The notes below the pieces were generated by a model, which did not search any database, was not told the DNA's origin, and saw only the letters and a list, made by a program, of their open reading frames with translations. From Viola odorata (taxonomy: Eukaryota; Streptophyta; Magnoliopsida; Malpighiales; Violaceae): a stretch of DNA of 64,000 bases. The stretch is from NCBI GenBank assembly GCA_963691705.1, contig OY829546.1, positions 10,116,001 through 10,180,000 on the forward strand, read 5' to 3'. Below are positions 12,901 to 22,790 of this stretch, piece after piece. Position numbers and translations under genes: made by a program. How positions within the stretch are numbered: the stretch's first letter is position 1; each line of letters starts with the position of its first letter.

Positions 12901-14969
12901 AGGAGAACACTAGAGGGAAAAAGTAATGTACCTTAGCCTTTCACCTTGAACATCAATAACTATATGACCAGAAGTTCGCTCTATAAGCATAAAACCATAT
13001 GCTGCTGCAGCATAAGCCAGTGCTTGTTCATCTGGAGACTCGCCTTGGTAATCCATCAACTTTACAGTAGGATTAGATGCATCATCAATAACAAGAGGCA
13101 CAATTGTGTTACAAGCTGCCAATGCAAGGAAGAAATCATGAACACATTTGGCCTCCTTACTTTGCCTTCCACTTCTTGCTAATTGTAGGAGTGCAGGATC
13201 AACCATCACTTTCATCTTTGGCTTCACAGTATGTCCATCCACTGATACCAAAAAAACATGAAAAGTAAAAAAAAATGAGAATCTAGTTTACACTAAACAA
13301 ATTAAAAAAAAAGTTTGGACTGAAATGTACCTTCAACAGAGTACCCAGATTGTTCACTTTCAGAAGAAACTTTTCCAGCACTGTAGTCTTCACCACATAC
13401 ACTAGCACATTGAAATTCCATCTTGTTCTCTGTAAGTGTGCCCGTCTTGTCAGAGAACACATATTTTATTTGCCCTAGATCCTCATTTATGTTTAAAGCC
13501 CGGCATTGAAATCTTGCATTTGAGGCCTCATCATACAGGTGGCCATCTCCAATCATGAAGTAAGCCTGACCAACCCGGACAAGTTCCATGGAAATGTACA
13601 AAGAAATAGGGATCATAATCTGGTAGACAATGACCGACATGAGGAAGGTGAAAAATGCTTCCATTCCCCATCCATAGTAATTATAGTCTTTTGGCTCTCC
13701 CTTATTGAAATCCTTCCTCCTATAAAAAGGTATGATGTCCAACTCATCCCGTTCGCGTAGCATCCACACTGCTGCACCTACAGAGACTATAGTACACAAA
13801 GCAACAAGAAACAGAGAGAGTATGATGATCTCAAAGTTCATACGTGTCTCTAGCCGACTCCTCTTTGATGGAGCACCCGAATTGTTAAGCATGGCTTTGG
13901 TCTCACGGCCACAATACACTGCCACACCAAGCAACCAAGCCGTATTCTTCAGCTCACAACCACGAAGAATAATGTTGGAGGGGCCAAGTGACAACCGTTT
14001 CCCCTCAATTTCCATGGTTGCTTGAAATCCGTACACGTTTCTGTTGGGTTCCTCACATTTAACCCACCCAGCAATTCTTTCCTTTTCAGGAACCTTTGAA
14101 AGGGTCTCTTGCTTTGCATACCGGGTCTTCAAGTTTGACTCTCCGTCCAAGTTTATAGTTTGCACATAAGCGACCCCAGTTGGATCACTAGTTGAGAGCA
14201 GCACCATATCACAAGGAAGGGTATCATTTGCCTGAATCTTGATTACCTCACCGACTTGAATGTCCTTCCATTTCTTTTGCTGAAACTGATTATCAACCCA
14301 AACCCATGCCAATCTGTTGTTCTCAATTTTATCTGCCTTATGCCTCCTCCAATCTTCAAAGGCGTCCTTAACTGCTGTAACCAGCAGAACAAAGGCAAGA
14401 GGTAAAATAGAAACACCACGGCCAAAAACTGCAAGCTGGGGAAGCTGATTGAGCACACAAATGATGAGGAAGTATATGTAAGCAACCCTATGAAATTGCT
14501 CGAACAAATTCCTAGGTAAGAAGGAAATGATGGAATATTTGCTGGTCCGAATAGAGTTCCCAGCAAACTCAAACTTCTCATTTGTCTTTTGAGGATCATT
14601 CAAGTAAACCAACCGAGCATTTTCGTCGTCAATTTCTCTCTGAGACATGCTAAACGCTTCTGAGTCACCTCCTCTTGATCCATACCTCACCGGCTTCGAT
14701 CCAGGATCACCAAAAGTGACTTCCCTAACCGAATTCCCACGAGAATACTTGGATTGACTCGAAGAAATACTCCTCTTAGACCCAAAATTGGTAGAGATTT
14801 CTATACTAGGAGACCTCTCATGTGCGATTTGAGAATCCATCCCAGGAACCAATCTAGGATATTGAAAATCAGGATTCTGAACTAAACTAGAGTAAACAGG
14901 TAGAGTATGTGAATCTTGGGTATTTGGTGTTCTTGGTGATGGAATCAATAAAGGCCTCTCTGAGGCCAT
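9940..14969 (-). CDS. ALA1: phospholipid-transporting P4-ATPase ALA1 (aminophospholipid flippase)
   Basis: Type IV P-type ATPase that moves phospholipids from the outer to the cytosolic leaflet, normally with an ALIS (CDC50) beta subunit. Seven coding exons: 13331-14969, 12932-13241, 11767-12475, 11541-11664, 11219-11438, 10493-10951, 9940-10162. They join in phase to 1227 aa. Visible in order: a P4 actuator motif [11 protein letters not shown], the phosphorylation motif [10 protein letters not shown] with D507, nucleotide-binding KGAD, and the hinge motif [21 protein letters not shown] spanning the exon 4/5 junction. [19 protein letters not shown] begins the C-terminal membrane helices, and the protein ends PVSHQSRR. 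The N-terminal region ([16 protein letters not shown]) fits the ALA1 branch, and the protein is somewhat longer than Arabidopsis ALA1. All introns are GT-AG. A further intron is likely in the 5' UTR (about 14973-15148). Confidence 0.95.
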
Positions 14970-15218
14970 GATCTAATAAAAAAATGCCTCCCTACCAACA
15001 TGGAGCTAACATTCAACAAATTCCCTAAAAACGCAGATTGTGATTTCAAAATCACAAGCAAACACAGCAGCAGCAGCAGCAGCACAAATTCAAGAAACCC
15101 AGAACCCCAAACAGCAGAATAAGGAGAAATAAGGAGTAAAGTTTGTACCTTTATGCTCAAAACAAATAAAGAGAATGGTAAAGGCAGCACCTTTTACTGG
15201 TATTCTAGCTTGGGTGCT

Positions 15219-15226
15219 CTATATAG
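15219..15226 (-). promoter_or_regulatory. TATA-like box of ALA1
   Basis: ctatatag, about 30 bases before a likely transcript start near 15190 and 250 bases upstream of the ALA1 ATG. It is palindromic, so strand is assigned from the neighbouring gene only. Confidence 0.45.
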
Positions 15227-15899
15227 ACTTGAGGTTTTAGCAGTGAGCATTTAGGACTTGCATGTAAAACAAAATAAGCAAGTCAAATATTTCCAAAAAT
15301 ACGTAAATGCAGCAAGGAAGTGAAGAGAGATAGGAAAAGGACAGAGGTATAAAATGGGGAAAAGGTTTTTGAAGCTTCTTCAATGGTGGTTGGAGGAGAA
15401 GCGTGTAGAAGAGAGACAAATGTAAAGTCAAATGCATCGTTTATGAACATAACAGACGACGGGGATTGCAAGGAAGGAGGAAAGGGTCTAAGGTCTAATG
15501 GGGTGGCGACAATTCGCAAAGAATATTAATAAATTGTATTTATTATTATGAAAATCAAAAAGAATTTCATCAAATGATGACCAAGAAGAGAATAGAAAAT
15601 TAGGACAACAACTTAGGAAAGAAAAAGAAAAGTCTTTATGTTCTTGATTTATGGCTAGGAGAAGGAAGACGAGAAAGAAAGAAAGAGTTGTAAGGAGGAG
15701 AAAACAATGTCATTTTTGCTTCTAGAAGGACTGCTAAATGACTGGAGGTGTGTTTAATAATGTAGTGCCATATGTCAACAAGAATATTCAAATCATTTAT
15801 TTATTAACGTCTTAATTTGACTGACTTTAATTCAAGGTCCCATCTGATTTCTTCTCCATTTTCGTTTTTCTTCTTTTCCACTCATTCATGAGTTTAACA

Positions 15900-15915
15900 G
15901 AAAGTACCTTACATG
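15900..15915. repeat. left target-site duplication of the LINE
   Basis: gaaagtaccttacatg, identical to 22329-22344 directly after the poly(A) tail. A perfect 16-bp pair (17 if the preceding a is counted) bounds the element and shows integration by target-primed reverse transcription. Confidence 0.95.
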
Positions 15916-16462
15916 GAAATAATTAGAGACAAAAGAAAAGTTCATCATCTTTCCGTTGGTGAACAGTAACAGAGAGTTTAACTCTCTCTTTCCTGCAGTT
16001 TGGCTGCTTGCCTTGCCGGCCCGTTTTCCGGCTACGACTATTCTCACCGCCTACTTAGAAACGACCGGGACGACGAGACGAACCCGGAGCAAGTCGAATC
16101 GCTTCGGTCCGGCTACGCACGCGCCTTCAGTCACCGCCGGAAACTTCCGGCTGCTCTACCACGCGCCGGCGCGTGCGCTCCACGCCGCGCCGTCCGGTCT
16201 CCGACTGCCTCGCCGCCAACTGGATTTTGCTCCCCGCGTCTTTCCGGTCAGGTTACTGGGGTTGGCTCGCAGTTTCGACGACGTTCATTTTTCATCCCTT
16301 ATTTATTCCGTATTTTATTTGGATTTTGGAATTTTCTTCACCCGCGAGGCTTTTAGTTCTGGTTGTTGCGCCCATGGCCACGTCCGCTGATGCGGATCAT
16401 CGATCTGTCCCCCTCTGCCGGCCGTCCCTTCATCGTTCCCTCATGTATCTCAGCCAGCGGAC

Positions 16463-18130
16463 TTGCCACGGGTCTTCCAATCCAATGCTCCGCCCCAATC
16501 TCAAGTGCAGCAGGGTGAAAACAAGGTTAATTTATCTGCACCTCATGTTTCTTTTAAAGATGTTTTATTAACTAAGAGGGGAGATAATCTTGATATGGAT
16601 TGTGATTCTGAAGATGAGATTGAGTCGGATAATTCCGGTAGGGAAGATGAGAATTTAGAGCATGTTGGGATTGCATTTGTTGATAAGGATGATACTTTTG
16701 AGCTTCAAATTTCAGATCCTTTCGAACGGAAAATTTCAAAACCGTGGAAAAAAGCTGTTGTTGCTAAACTCATGGGTCGACCTATTGGGTACAAGAGCTT
16801 CAGTGAGCGTATTAATTCTTTGTGGCGGCCAGAAGGGGGTCTCAAAGTGGTCGATTTAGAACGCAATTATTTCCTTGTATCCTTCGACCTTCAATCGGAT
16901 GCGTCCCATGCTCTATTGGATGGACCATGGATGTTGTTTGGTAGGTATCTGGTGGTGCAGCCTTGGTCTCCAGATTTTACTCCCGAGAATGATCGCATTA
17001 ATAAAGTTGCAGCATGGATCCGCTTCCCTGGTCTAGCCATGCACCTCTATCATAAGCAAGTCCTTCGAGCTATTGGTAATAAGATTGGGAAATTGATTCG
17101 GGTTGACTTTAATACCTCCAATTCGGACAGAGGCAAGTTCGCTAGAATTGCGGTTGAATTGGACTTGACTAGACCCTTACTCCCTTATTTTTTCTTTAGA
17201 GGAAAGATGCAAACTATTGTGTATGAAGGGCTGCCAGCGATATGTTTTCATTGTGGTATGGCAGGGCATGCAGTCGAGTTATGTGGCCAGAAAAGCCCAA
17301 CAGGGGGGCCTGAGCAAGTTACTAAGCCGCCACCTGGTTCAGATACTAAAGAAACGCATAAGAATGGTCCTAGCACGGACCATAAGTATGGCCCTTGGAT
17401 GGTCCCACAGAGACGGGGGAGAAAACCCGCTCCCAATGGTCCTTCCCCTTCTGCTCAGGTCACAAGAAGTACCCCTCAGATCAGCACCAAGTCTAGATTT
17501 GCTACACTAAGTACAGAGGTTGAAGAGTGTGATGATGGCTACCAATCCAGGGCTCAACCTACTGCTGAGGTTGTCCCGTTCGTTAAGGCTAAAGTAAGGA
17601 ACGTTCTAGCTGACAGTCCCAGTACTAGTGGTTGTCTTGTGGAATGTTTCCAAGAGAAACGCTTGGTCGTGCTGGAATCTAACAAGAGAAAGGTAGATGA
17701 TAGTCGTGTTCCTCCGGCTGTTATTGGAGAAGATCATGATCAGGAGGATGGAAAAACTGAGGACATGCATTTGGCTATGGTGGTTGTGGAAAAGCCAAAG
17801 GGGGTCCGCTTGATGCGGGGAGAGGAACCAAACTTAGTCTCAGAGGCTCTTGACAACACGCATCATACGGCTGTACATGCGGCCCGCCCCGCTGACAGGG
17901 GCAAGCCGACTGGCCGGGGTAATGCGAAGGATAGGGGGGTCTCTATCGGAGTTAAGATTGGAGATATGCGTGGGAATGGGGGTCGTCCGCCAGATGGGAA
18001 GAATAAGAAAGCGAAAGGTTCTGTGATATCTTCGGACAAGCTGATGATTGGGGGCTCGGTACCCCTCTCCAAGGGGGTGTCTTTGTCAGAGACGATTGAT
18101 CAGGATATGGTGGTTGACAACTCCTCTTGA
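16463..18130 (+). CDS. LINE ORF1 protein (DUF4283 plus CCHC zinc knuckle)
   Basis: 555 aa RNA-binding, gag-like protein of the LINE, expected to package element RNA into a ribonucleoprotein. The N-terminal third is acidic (DEIESDNSGREDENLE). The DUF4283-like domain spans roughly residues 85-240 and includes WKKAVVAKLMG and LLDGPWMLFGRYLVVQPWSP. A CX2CX4HX4C zinc knuckle follows at C261, C264, H269 and C274 (CFHCGMAGHAVELC). The C-terminal half is low-complexity and basic to polar. ATG 16463 is the first long in-frame start. A frame open in parallel at 15956-16390 has no recognised protein and is treated as 5' UTR. Confidence 0.93.
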   Translation: MPRVFQSNAPPQSQVQQGENKVNLSAPHVSFKDVLLTKRGDNLDMDCDSEDEIESDNSGREDENLEHVGIAFVDKDDTFELQISDPFERKISKPWKKAVVAKLMGRPIGYKSFSERINSLWRPEGGLKVVDLERNYFLVSFDLQSDASHALLDGPWMLFGRYLVVQPWSPDFTPENDRINKVAAWIRFPGLAMHLYHKQVLRAIGNKIGKLIRVDFNTSNSDRGKFARIAVELDLTRPLLPYFFFRGKMQTIVYEGLPAICFHCGMAGHAVELCGQKSPTGGPEQVTKPPPGSDTKETHKNGPSTDHKYGPWMVPQRRGRKPAPNGPSPSAQVTRSTPQISTKSRFATLSTEVEECDDGYQSRAQPTAEVVPFVKAKVRNVLADSPSTSGCLVECFQEKRLVVLESNKRKVDDSRVPPAVIGEDHDQEDGKTEDMHLAMVVVEKPKGVRLMRGEEPNLVSEALDNTHHTAVHAARPADRGKPTGRGNAKDRGVSIGVKIGDMRGNGGRPPDGKNKKAKGSVISSDKLMIGGSVPLSKGVSLSETIDQDMVVDNSS

Positions 18131-18185
18131 GAGCCTGCCGGTGTCTTCGGACTTCAGGTTAGTTTACTTATCCTCTTTATTTTTT

Positions 18186-21100
18186 ATGGATTGTAAAATT
18201 TTTTCTTGGAATTGTCAAGGTTGTAGGTCCGCTGAAGTCATCAGGTATCTGAGGGATATGCGTCGAATACATGATTATAAGGTCTTATGTCTGTATGAAA
18301 CTCGGATTAGTAGAGATACTGCTGATAGAACAGTGAAGAAGTTGGGATTTGATGGCTCTTTTCGGGTTGAGACGGAAGGGTTCTCTGGGGGTATTTGGGT
18401 GTTGTGGCATTCTACGGTGAAAGTCAACATCTCCTGCTTCTCTTATCAGATGGTTGGTATGACAATTTCAGGGGAGGGTTTCTCGGCGTTTACTCTTGCG
18501 GCGGTTTATGGCGACCCGCTTGCTGGTTACCGGAAAGCCCTTTGGAAGCAAATCTCTTACTTGGTTTCTATTGCCTCTACTCCTGTTTGTGCCATAGGGG
18601 ATTTTAATGCCTTTTTGTTCTCGTTCGATAAGATTGGTGGTTCTAGGCATGGTAGCCGAGCGTGTCCTTTATTCCAACAGTGCATTCAAGATAACAGTTT
18701 CATTGATTTGGGTTTTCAAGGCCCTCGTTGGACTTGGCAAAGGGGAAGGGTCCAGGAGAGACTTGATCGGGCCATTTGTTCTCTGGAGTGGAGGGTTCAG
18801 TTTTCTCGAGCCTCGGTCCTGCACCTTCCCAGAATTTTATCCGACCATCGGCCTATCCTTCTTTGCTTGAATGTAGGTCAACATGGTCCGACTTCGGCTC
18901 CTTTCCGTATCCTTGCTCCTTGGTTAATTCACAAGGACTTTGGTACGTTTGTTCAAAACTCGTGGAATGGTGATGCGGGGGTGACAGTTGCTATGAAGGA
19001 GTTCACTGCTAAGGCCAAGGTTTGGAACAAGGAAGTGTTTGGTAATTTGTTCCAACACAAGCGTCACATCTTAGCTCGGCTTGCAGGGGTGGAAAGGAAA
19101 TTGGATTGTTTCCGTACGCCTTTCCTGACCAACCTTGAGATCAATCTGAGGACGGAATATGAGGAGATCCTGAATCAGGAGGAACTGTTTTGGAAACAAA
19201 AATCGAATGTGGATTGGATGCAACATGGGGATCGCAACACCTCGTTTTTTCACGCTAAAGTTATGGTGCGGCGTAAGAAGAATTTCATCTCTACTCTTCA
19301 GCTTGAGGATGGGTCTTGGTGCACTGATGGTCCTACTCTTCAGAATAATGCTAGACAATTCTTCCTGAGCTTATTTTCTGCCGATACGGGTAGTCTTCCT
19401 CCATACTCTGTTCGAGGCTATTTCAATTGTTTACCTCAGACTGGTGTTGAGGATCTTCCTAGGCCTTCTTCGGAGGAGGAGGTCAGGGCGGCCGTGTTTG
19501 ATATGAAGCCTTTTAAGGCCCCTGGGGAGGATGGTTTCAATGCCGCTTTCTTCCAGCAAAATTGGGCTATGGTAAAACAGTCTCTCTGTTCCTTTATCAA
19601 CGAATCACTTGCAGGTAAGGAGTTTGATCCCTCCATTTGTGCTGCTCTGATTACGTTGATCCCCAAGAAAGATAATCCCACTTGTATGGCTAACTTTCGA
19701 CCCATCAGCTTACTACCTGTGGTGTTTAAAATCTTGATGAAGGTCTGTGTTAATAGACTGAAAGAGTGGATGCCTGGCTTGATTGGGGGTCATCAAGTGA
19801 GCTTTGTCCCCGGTAGGCAAATTATTGACAATATTGTCATTGTGCAAGAGGTTCTTCATTCTATGAGGCGTAAAAAAGGGAACAGTGGATGGATCATGAT
19901 AAAGGTGGATCTCGAGAAAGCTTATGATCGACTCAGGTGGGAATTCATCCAAGATACGCTTGAGGATGCAGGTTTCCCCGCTGCGTTTATCCAGATGTTG
20001 GTTCATTCCTGGCAAGCTAGTACGACAAAGGTTCTGTGGAATGGGCAGGTATCGGAGAGTTTCCACCCTACGAAAGGAGTTCGCCAGGGTGATCCCATGT
20101 CCCCGTACCTCTTTGTGTTGTGTATGGAAAGACTTGCTCATGGTATTCAGAAGGCGGTTGCAGATGGGTATTGGAGGCCTATTCGTATGGGCAGGCAGGG
20201 CACTCCTATCTCCCACCTTTTTTTCGCTGATGATCTGGTTCTTTTCTGTGAGGCATCAGTGGACCAAGTTCAAATCGTCCTTAATGTTCTCGCTGAATTT
20301 TGTGCTTGTTCTGGGGAAAAAATCAATGTGGAGAAAACTTCCTTCACAGCTTCGAACAACGTCGCTACTCAAGTGATTTCTGACATTGAGAATCTTTCTG
20401 GGTTCAGTCATAAAAAGGACTTAGGACATTATTTGGGTGTCCCGCTTCTGCATGGTAGATCTGAGAGCAAGTACTATGATTATTTAGTGGACAAGGTTCG
20501 TAAACGGCTGAGTGGATGGAAAGCTAAAACTCTTTCCCTTGCGGGGAGAATTACTTTGGTCAACTCTACTGTGATGTCTATCCCGACTTATGCTCTCCAG
20601 GCGTGCGTTGTTCCGGTTAGCATCTGTGAGAAGATTGAGCGCCTTAGTAGGAACTTCATTTGGGGGGATGGTAACGGGGAGAGAAAGGTCCATCTCATTG
20701 ATTGGGAGACCGCTTGCAAATCGAAAGAGGATGGGGGGCTAGGCATTAAACGCCTTAAAACTTTTAACAGGGCTTTTATGGCCAAGCTTGCATGGCGGTT
20801 TATTACCGAAAAGCATAGCCTTTGGGCCCGAGTGTTGGGTGGTAAGTATAGTGTCAATTTGGAGGAGAGGCCGATTCAACTTAGGGCTCAAAATGGTACT
20901 GCCCTTTGGCGCGAGATATGTCACATGTGGGGTTTGATTCGGTCTAACTCTTGTTGGTCCATTGGTGATGGGCAGAACATTCTATTTTGGTATGATAATT
21001 GGGCGGGTGACACCCCTTTATGCGACCTCATGAGCGAGGAAATCCCCTTGAACATCAGAGATTGGCGTTTGTCTACGGTGGTTCTTCCTGATGGTAGGTG

Positions 21101-22277
21101 GAATACCTCCTTGTTGGCATGCTACTTGGATGATGATCTTTTTTCCTGCGTCACTAGCTGTTGCCCTCCTGCCCATTCCCTAGGGAAGGACCAACGCTAT
21201 TGGCGTTGGTCTTCGAGTGGAGATTTCACTTTAAAGTCCGCGTATGCTCTTGTAGCCGGTTTCAAGGATGGTCCTGTTGATCGAATTTGGAGCTTGCCTT
21301 GGAAGTGGGATGGGCCCCAAAGGGTGCGTTTGTTTTTATGGTTGGTGTGCCATCAACGATTGCTGACTAATCAGGAGCGATTTCGGCGTCACATGAGTGA
21401 TCATGCTTTGTGCCCTTGCTGCGGGGTTCAGGAAGAGTCTGTAGAGCATATCCTTCGTGATTGCCCAGTCTCCAAGTCCTTTTGGCGTCAGTTGGCTTCA
21501 ACTACGGTGTGGAACATGGTTCGTCAAGGGTCTTTTCGCGATTGGATGGAGGCTAATCTGAACGGGGGTGGGATGAGTGGTACAGACACGAGTTGGAGTC
21601 TCACCTTTGGGCTTTCCTGCTGGTGGTTGTGGAAGTGGCGCAACGAGATTGTCTTCAAAAACAATCATGTGTCGGTTGCTACTAGAATAACTATTGTCAA
21701 AGCTGCGGCTTCTGCTGCCATAACTGCTTCAACTGTTCGTTTGGGTGTTGGAGGTGGAGGTTCTAACAGGCCCGTGTCGGTCGGCTGGATAGCGGCCCAA
21801 GATGGTAAGATTACCATTAATACGGATGGTGCTTATCGTCAGATCTCGCGAAGAGCTGCGGGTGGAGGATGTCTTAGGGACAGAGATGGGTTGTGGCTTG
21901 GTGGCTTCGCGGTTGACCTCGGGCAGTGTTCGGCGTATCGTGCGGAACTGTTGGCCATGCTTTATGGAGTTCAAAACGCCCTTGAGCGTGGATGGTACGA
22001 CTTGGAAATTCAATGCGACAATGCCAGTGTGGTGCTTGCTATTAACAGGGACCGCTCCTCACCGGTAGCAAACATGGACTTGGTGCATCACATTAAGGGT
22101 TTACTGCGTTCCTCTGGATGTGTTTATCGTGTAATCCATGTATATCGCGAAGCAAATGGTTTAGCGGATGGGCTTGCCAATTTAGCTTTTGCGCAGGGAC
22201 CTGAGTTCCAGTGGTTTGATGTTGTTCCTATTAGTTTAACCACCATTTACGGTGGTGATAGAAGGAGTTTATCCTGA
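18186..22277 (+). CDS. LINE ORF2 polyprotein (endonuclease, reverse transcriptase, RNase H)
   Basis: 1363 aa. It starts MDCKIFSWNCQG, an exact fit to the apurinic-like endonuclease N-terminus. The endonuclease motifs ETRIS, YGDP, GDFNAF and ILSDHRP follow. The reverse transcriptase covers roughly 450-800, with LIPKKDNP, FRPISLLPVVFKI, VRQGDPMSPYLF and FADDL at 680-684 (catalytic Asp pair). A zf-RVT cysteine cluster (CPCCGVQEESVEHILRDC) follows. The C-terminal RNase H domain has all four acidic residues: D1214 (NTDGAY), E1254 (RAELLAML), D1278 (CDNASV) and D1328 (NGLADGLA). Translation probably reinitiates at ATG 18186, 55 bases after the ORF1 stop. The frame is already open from about 18048, overlapping ORF1 in another frame. 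No stop or frameshift is seen. Confidence 0.96.
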   Translation: MDCKIFSWNCQGCRSAEVIRYLRDMRRIHDYKVLCLYETRISRDTADRTVKKLGFDGSFRVETEGFSGGIWVLWHSTVKVNISCFSYQMVGMTISGEGFSAFTLAAVYGDPLAGYRKALWKQISYLVSIASTPVCAIGDFNAFLFSFDKIGGSRHGSRACPLFQQCIQDNSFIDLGFQGPRWTWQRGRVQERLDRAICSLEWRVQFSRASVLHLPRILSDHRPILLCLNVGQHGPTSAPFRILAPWLIHKDFGTFVQNSWNGDAGVTVAMKEFTAKAKVWNKEVFGNLFQHKRHILARLAGVERKLDCFRTPFLTNLEINLRTEYEEILNQEELFWKQKSNVDWMQHGDRNTSFFHAKVMVRRKKNFISTLQLEDGSWCTDGPTLQNNARQFFLSLFSADTGSLPPYSVRGYFNCLPQTGVEDLPRPSSEEEVRAAVFDMKPFKAPGEDGFNAAFFQQNWAMVKQSLCSFINESLAGKEFDPSICAALITLIPKKDNPTCMANFRPISLLPVVFKILMKVCVNRLKEWMPGLIGGHQVSFVPGRQIIDNIVIVQEVLHSMRRKKGNSGWIMIKVDLEKAYDRLRWEFIQDTLEDAGFPAAFIQMLVHSWQASTTKVLWNGQVSESFHPTKGVRQGDPMSPYLFVLCMERLAHGIQKAVADGYWRPIRMGRQGTPISHLFFADDLVLFCEASVDQVQIVLNVLAEFCACSGEKINVEKTSFTASNNVATQVISDIENLSGFSHKKDLGHYLGVPLLHGRSESKYYDYLVDKVRKRLSGWKAKTLSLAGRITLVNSTVMSIPTYALQACVVPVSICEKIERLSRNFIWGDGNGERKVHLIDWETACKSKEDGGLGIKRLKTFNRAFMAKLAWRFITEKHSLWARVLGGKYSVNLEERPIQLRAQNGTALWREICHMWGLIRSNSCWSIGDGQNILFWYDNWAGDTPLCDLMSEEIPLNIRDWRLSTVVLPDGRWNTSLLACYLDDDLFSCVTSCCPPAHSLGKDQRYWRWSSSGDFTLKSAYALVAGFKDGPVDRIWSLPWKWDGPQRVRLFLWLVCHQRLLTNQERFRRHMSDHALCPCCGVQEESVEHILRDCPVSKSFWRQLASTTVWNMVRQGSFRDWMEANLNGGGMSGTDTSWSLTFGLSCWWLWKWRNEIVFKNNHVSVATRITIVKAAASAAITASTVRLGVGGGGSNRPVSVGWIAAQDGKITINTDGAYRQISRRAAGGGCLRDRDGLWLGGFAVDLGQCSAYRAELLAMLYGVQNALERGWYDLEIQCDNASVVLAINRDRSSPVANMDLVHHIKGLLRSSGCVYRVIHVYREANGLADGLANLAFAQGPEFQWFDVVPISLTTIYGGDRRSLS

Positions 22278-22328
22278 TTGTGTATTTTAGGCGTTAAGCC
22301 TCCTTTTTTATAAAAAAAAAAAAAAAAA

Positions 22329-22344
22329 GAAAGTACCTTACATG
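22329..22344. repeat. right target-site duplication of the LINE
   Basis: gaaagtaccttacatg, an exact copy of 15900-15915, immediately follows the A-tail. Confidence 0.95.
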
Positions 22345-22662
22345 CATTTTAGGTGGTTATTTATGGCTACAGTTTACAGTTATCATGACATGGAACTTCT
22401 TACCCTTCAACTAATTTTTTGTTGTTGTTGTTGGTAATAAGCCCTTCAACTATTGCTTAATCTGAAAACTTGCTGTTCAACTTCCAAGTTATTTTCACTT
22501 TCATCCTTCTTTCTTTCAAAACTTTTATGATTTCAAGAGAACTAGAAGTAATTGCTTCAGTTCAAATTAAAACTAAAATTATAAATATTATGTGTATGGT
22601 GGTACTTTTGAATGGTTGATTTTTAAATTATAAACTTACAATATGATATTCACTAAATACTA

Positions 22663-22790
22663 CTCCCTCCGGTCTCGATTAACTGTCCACGAGGTACGGA
22701 ATGTTACTGTACACTTTATTTGACTTTTTAGTGTTTGGTTTACTGAATGTTACTGTAGCAATCTGGACAATTAATCGAGACCGGAGGGAG
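22663..22790. mobile_element. Stowaway-like MITE (Tc1/mariner)
   Basis: 128 bp bounded by 27-bp terminal inverted repeats. The left end starts ctccctccggtctcgatt and the right end reads aatcgagaccggagggag; the arms differ at one position. It is flanked by TA on both sides (22661-22662 and 22791-22792), the target duplication of this superfamily. The interior holds two related gaatgttactgta copies and no ORF. The near-perfect arms suggest a fairly young copy. Confidence 0.9.

Larger units (their letters stand above)
14970..15915. other. ALA1 5' UTR, promoter and LINE target region
   Basis: On the minus strand a 5' UTR intron is plausible from 15148 (aaag|gtacaaac) to 14973 (ttattag|atc before the ATG). 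A (CAG)6 microsatellite at 15066-15083 lies inside it. A TATA-like element is at 15219-15226. The remainder is A+T-rich promoter sequence up to the LINE target site at 15900-15915. No other gene is seen. Confidence 0.55.
15916..22328 (+). mobile_element. full-length L1-type LINE with plant RNase H domain
   Basis: A 6.4-kb non-LTR retrotransposon, complete from 5' UTR (15916-16462) through ORF1, ORF2 and a short 3' UTR to a 17-base A-tail (22312-22328). It is flanked by identical 16-bp target-site duplications. Both ORFs are uninterrupted over 555 and 1363 codons. ORF1 has a DUF4283-like domain and a CCHC knuckle; ORF2 has endonuclease, reverse transcriptase, zf-RVT and RNase H. The element is more G+C-rich than its surroundings. 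A small hairpin-forming stretch (aggcgttaagcct) precedes the tail. Intact ORFs and unmutated duplications point to a recent insertion, possibly of a mobile copy. It is inserted antisense to ALA1, about 690 bases beyond its TATA-like box. Confidence 0.97.

Noticed and set aside
15956..16390. 144-codon frame in the LINE 5' end as an extra gene
   Set aside because: It lies within the element's 5' UTR, overlaps other open frames in G+C-rich sequence and resembles no LINE protein.
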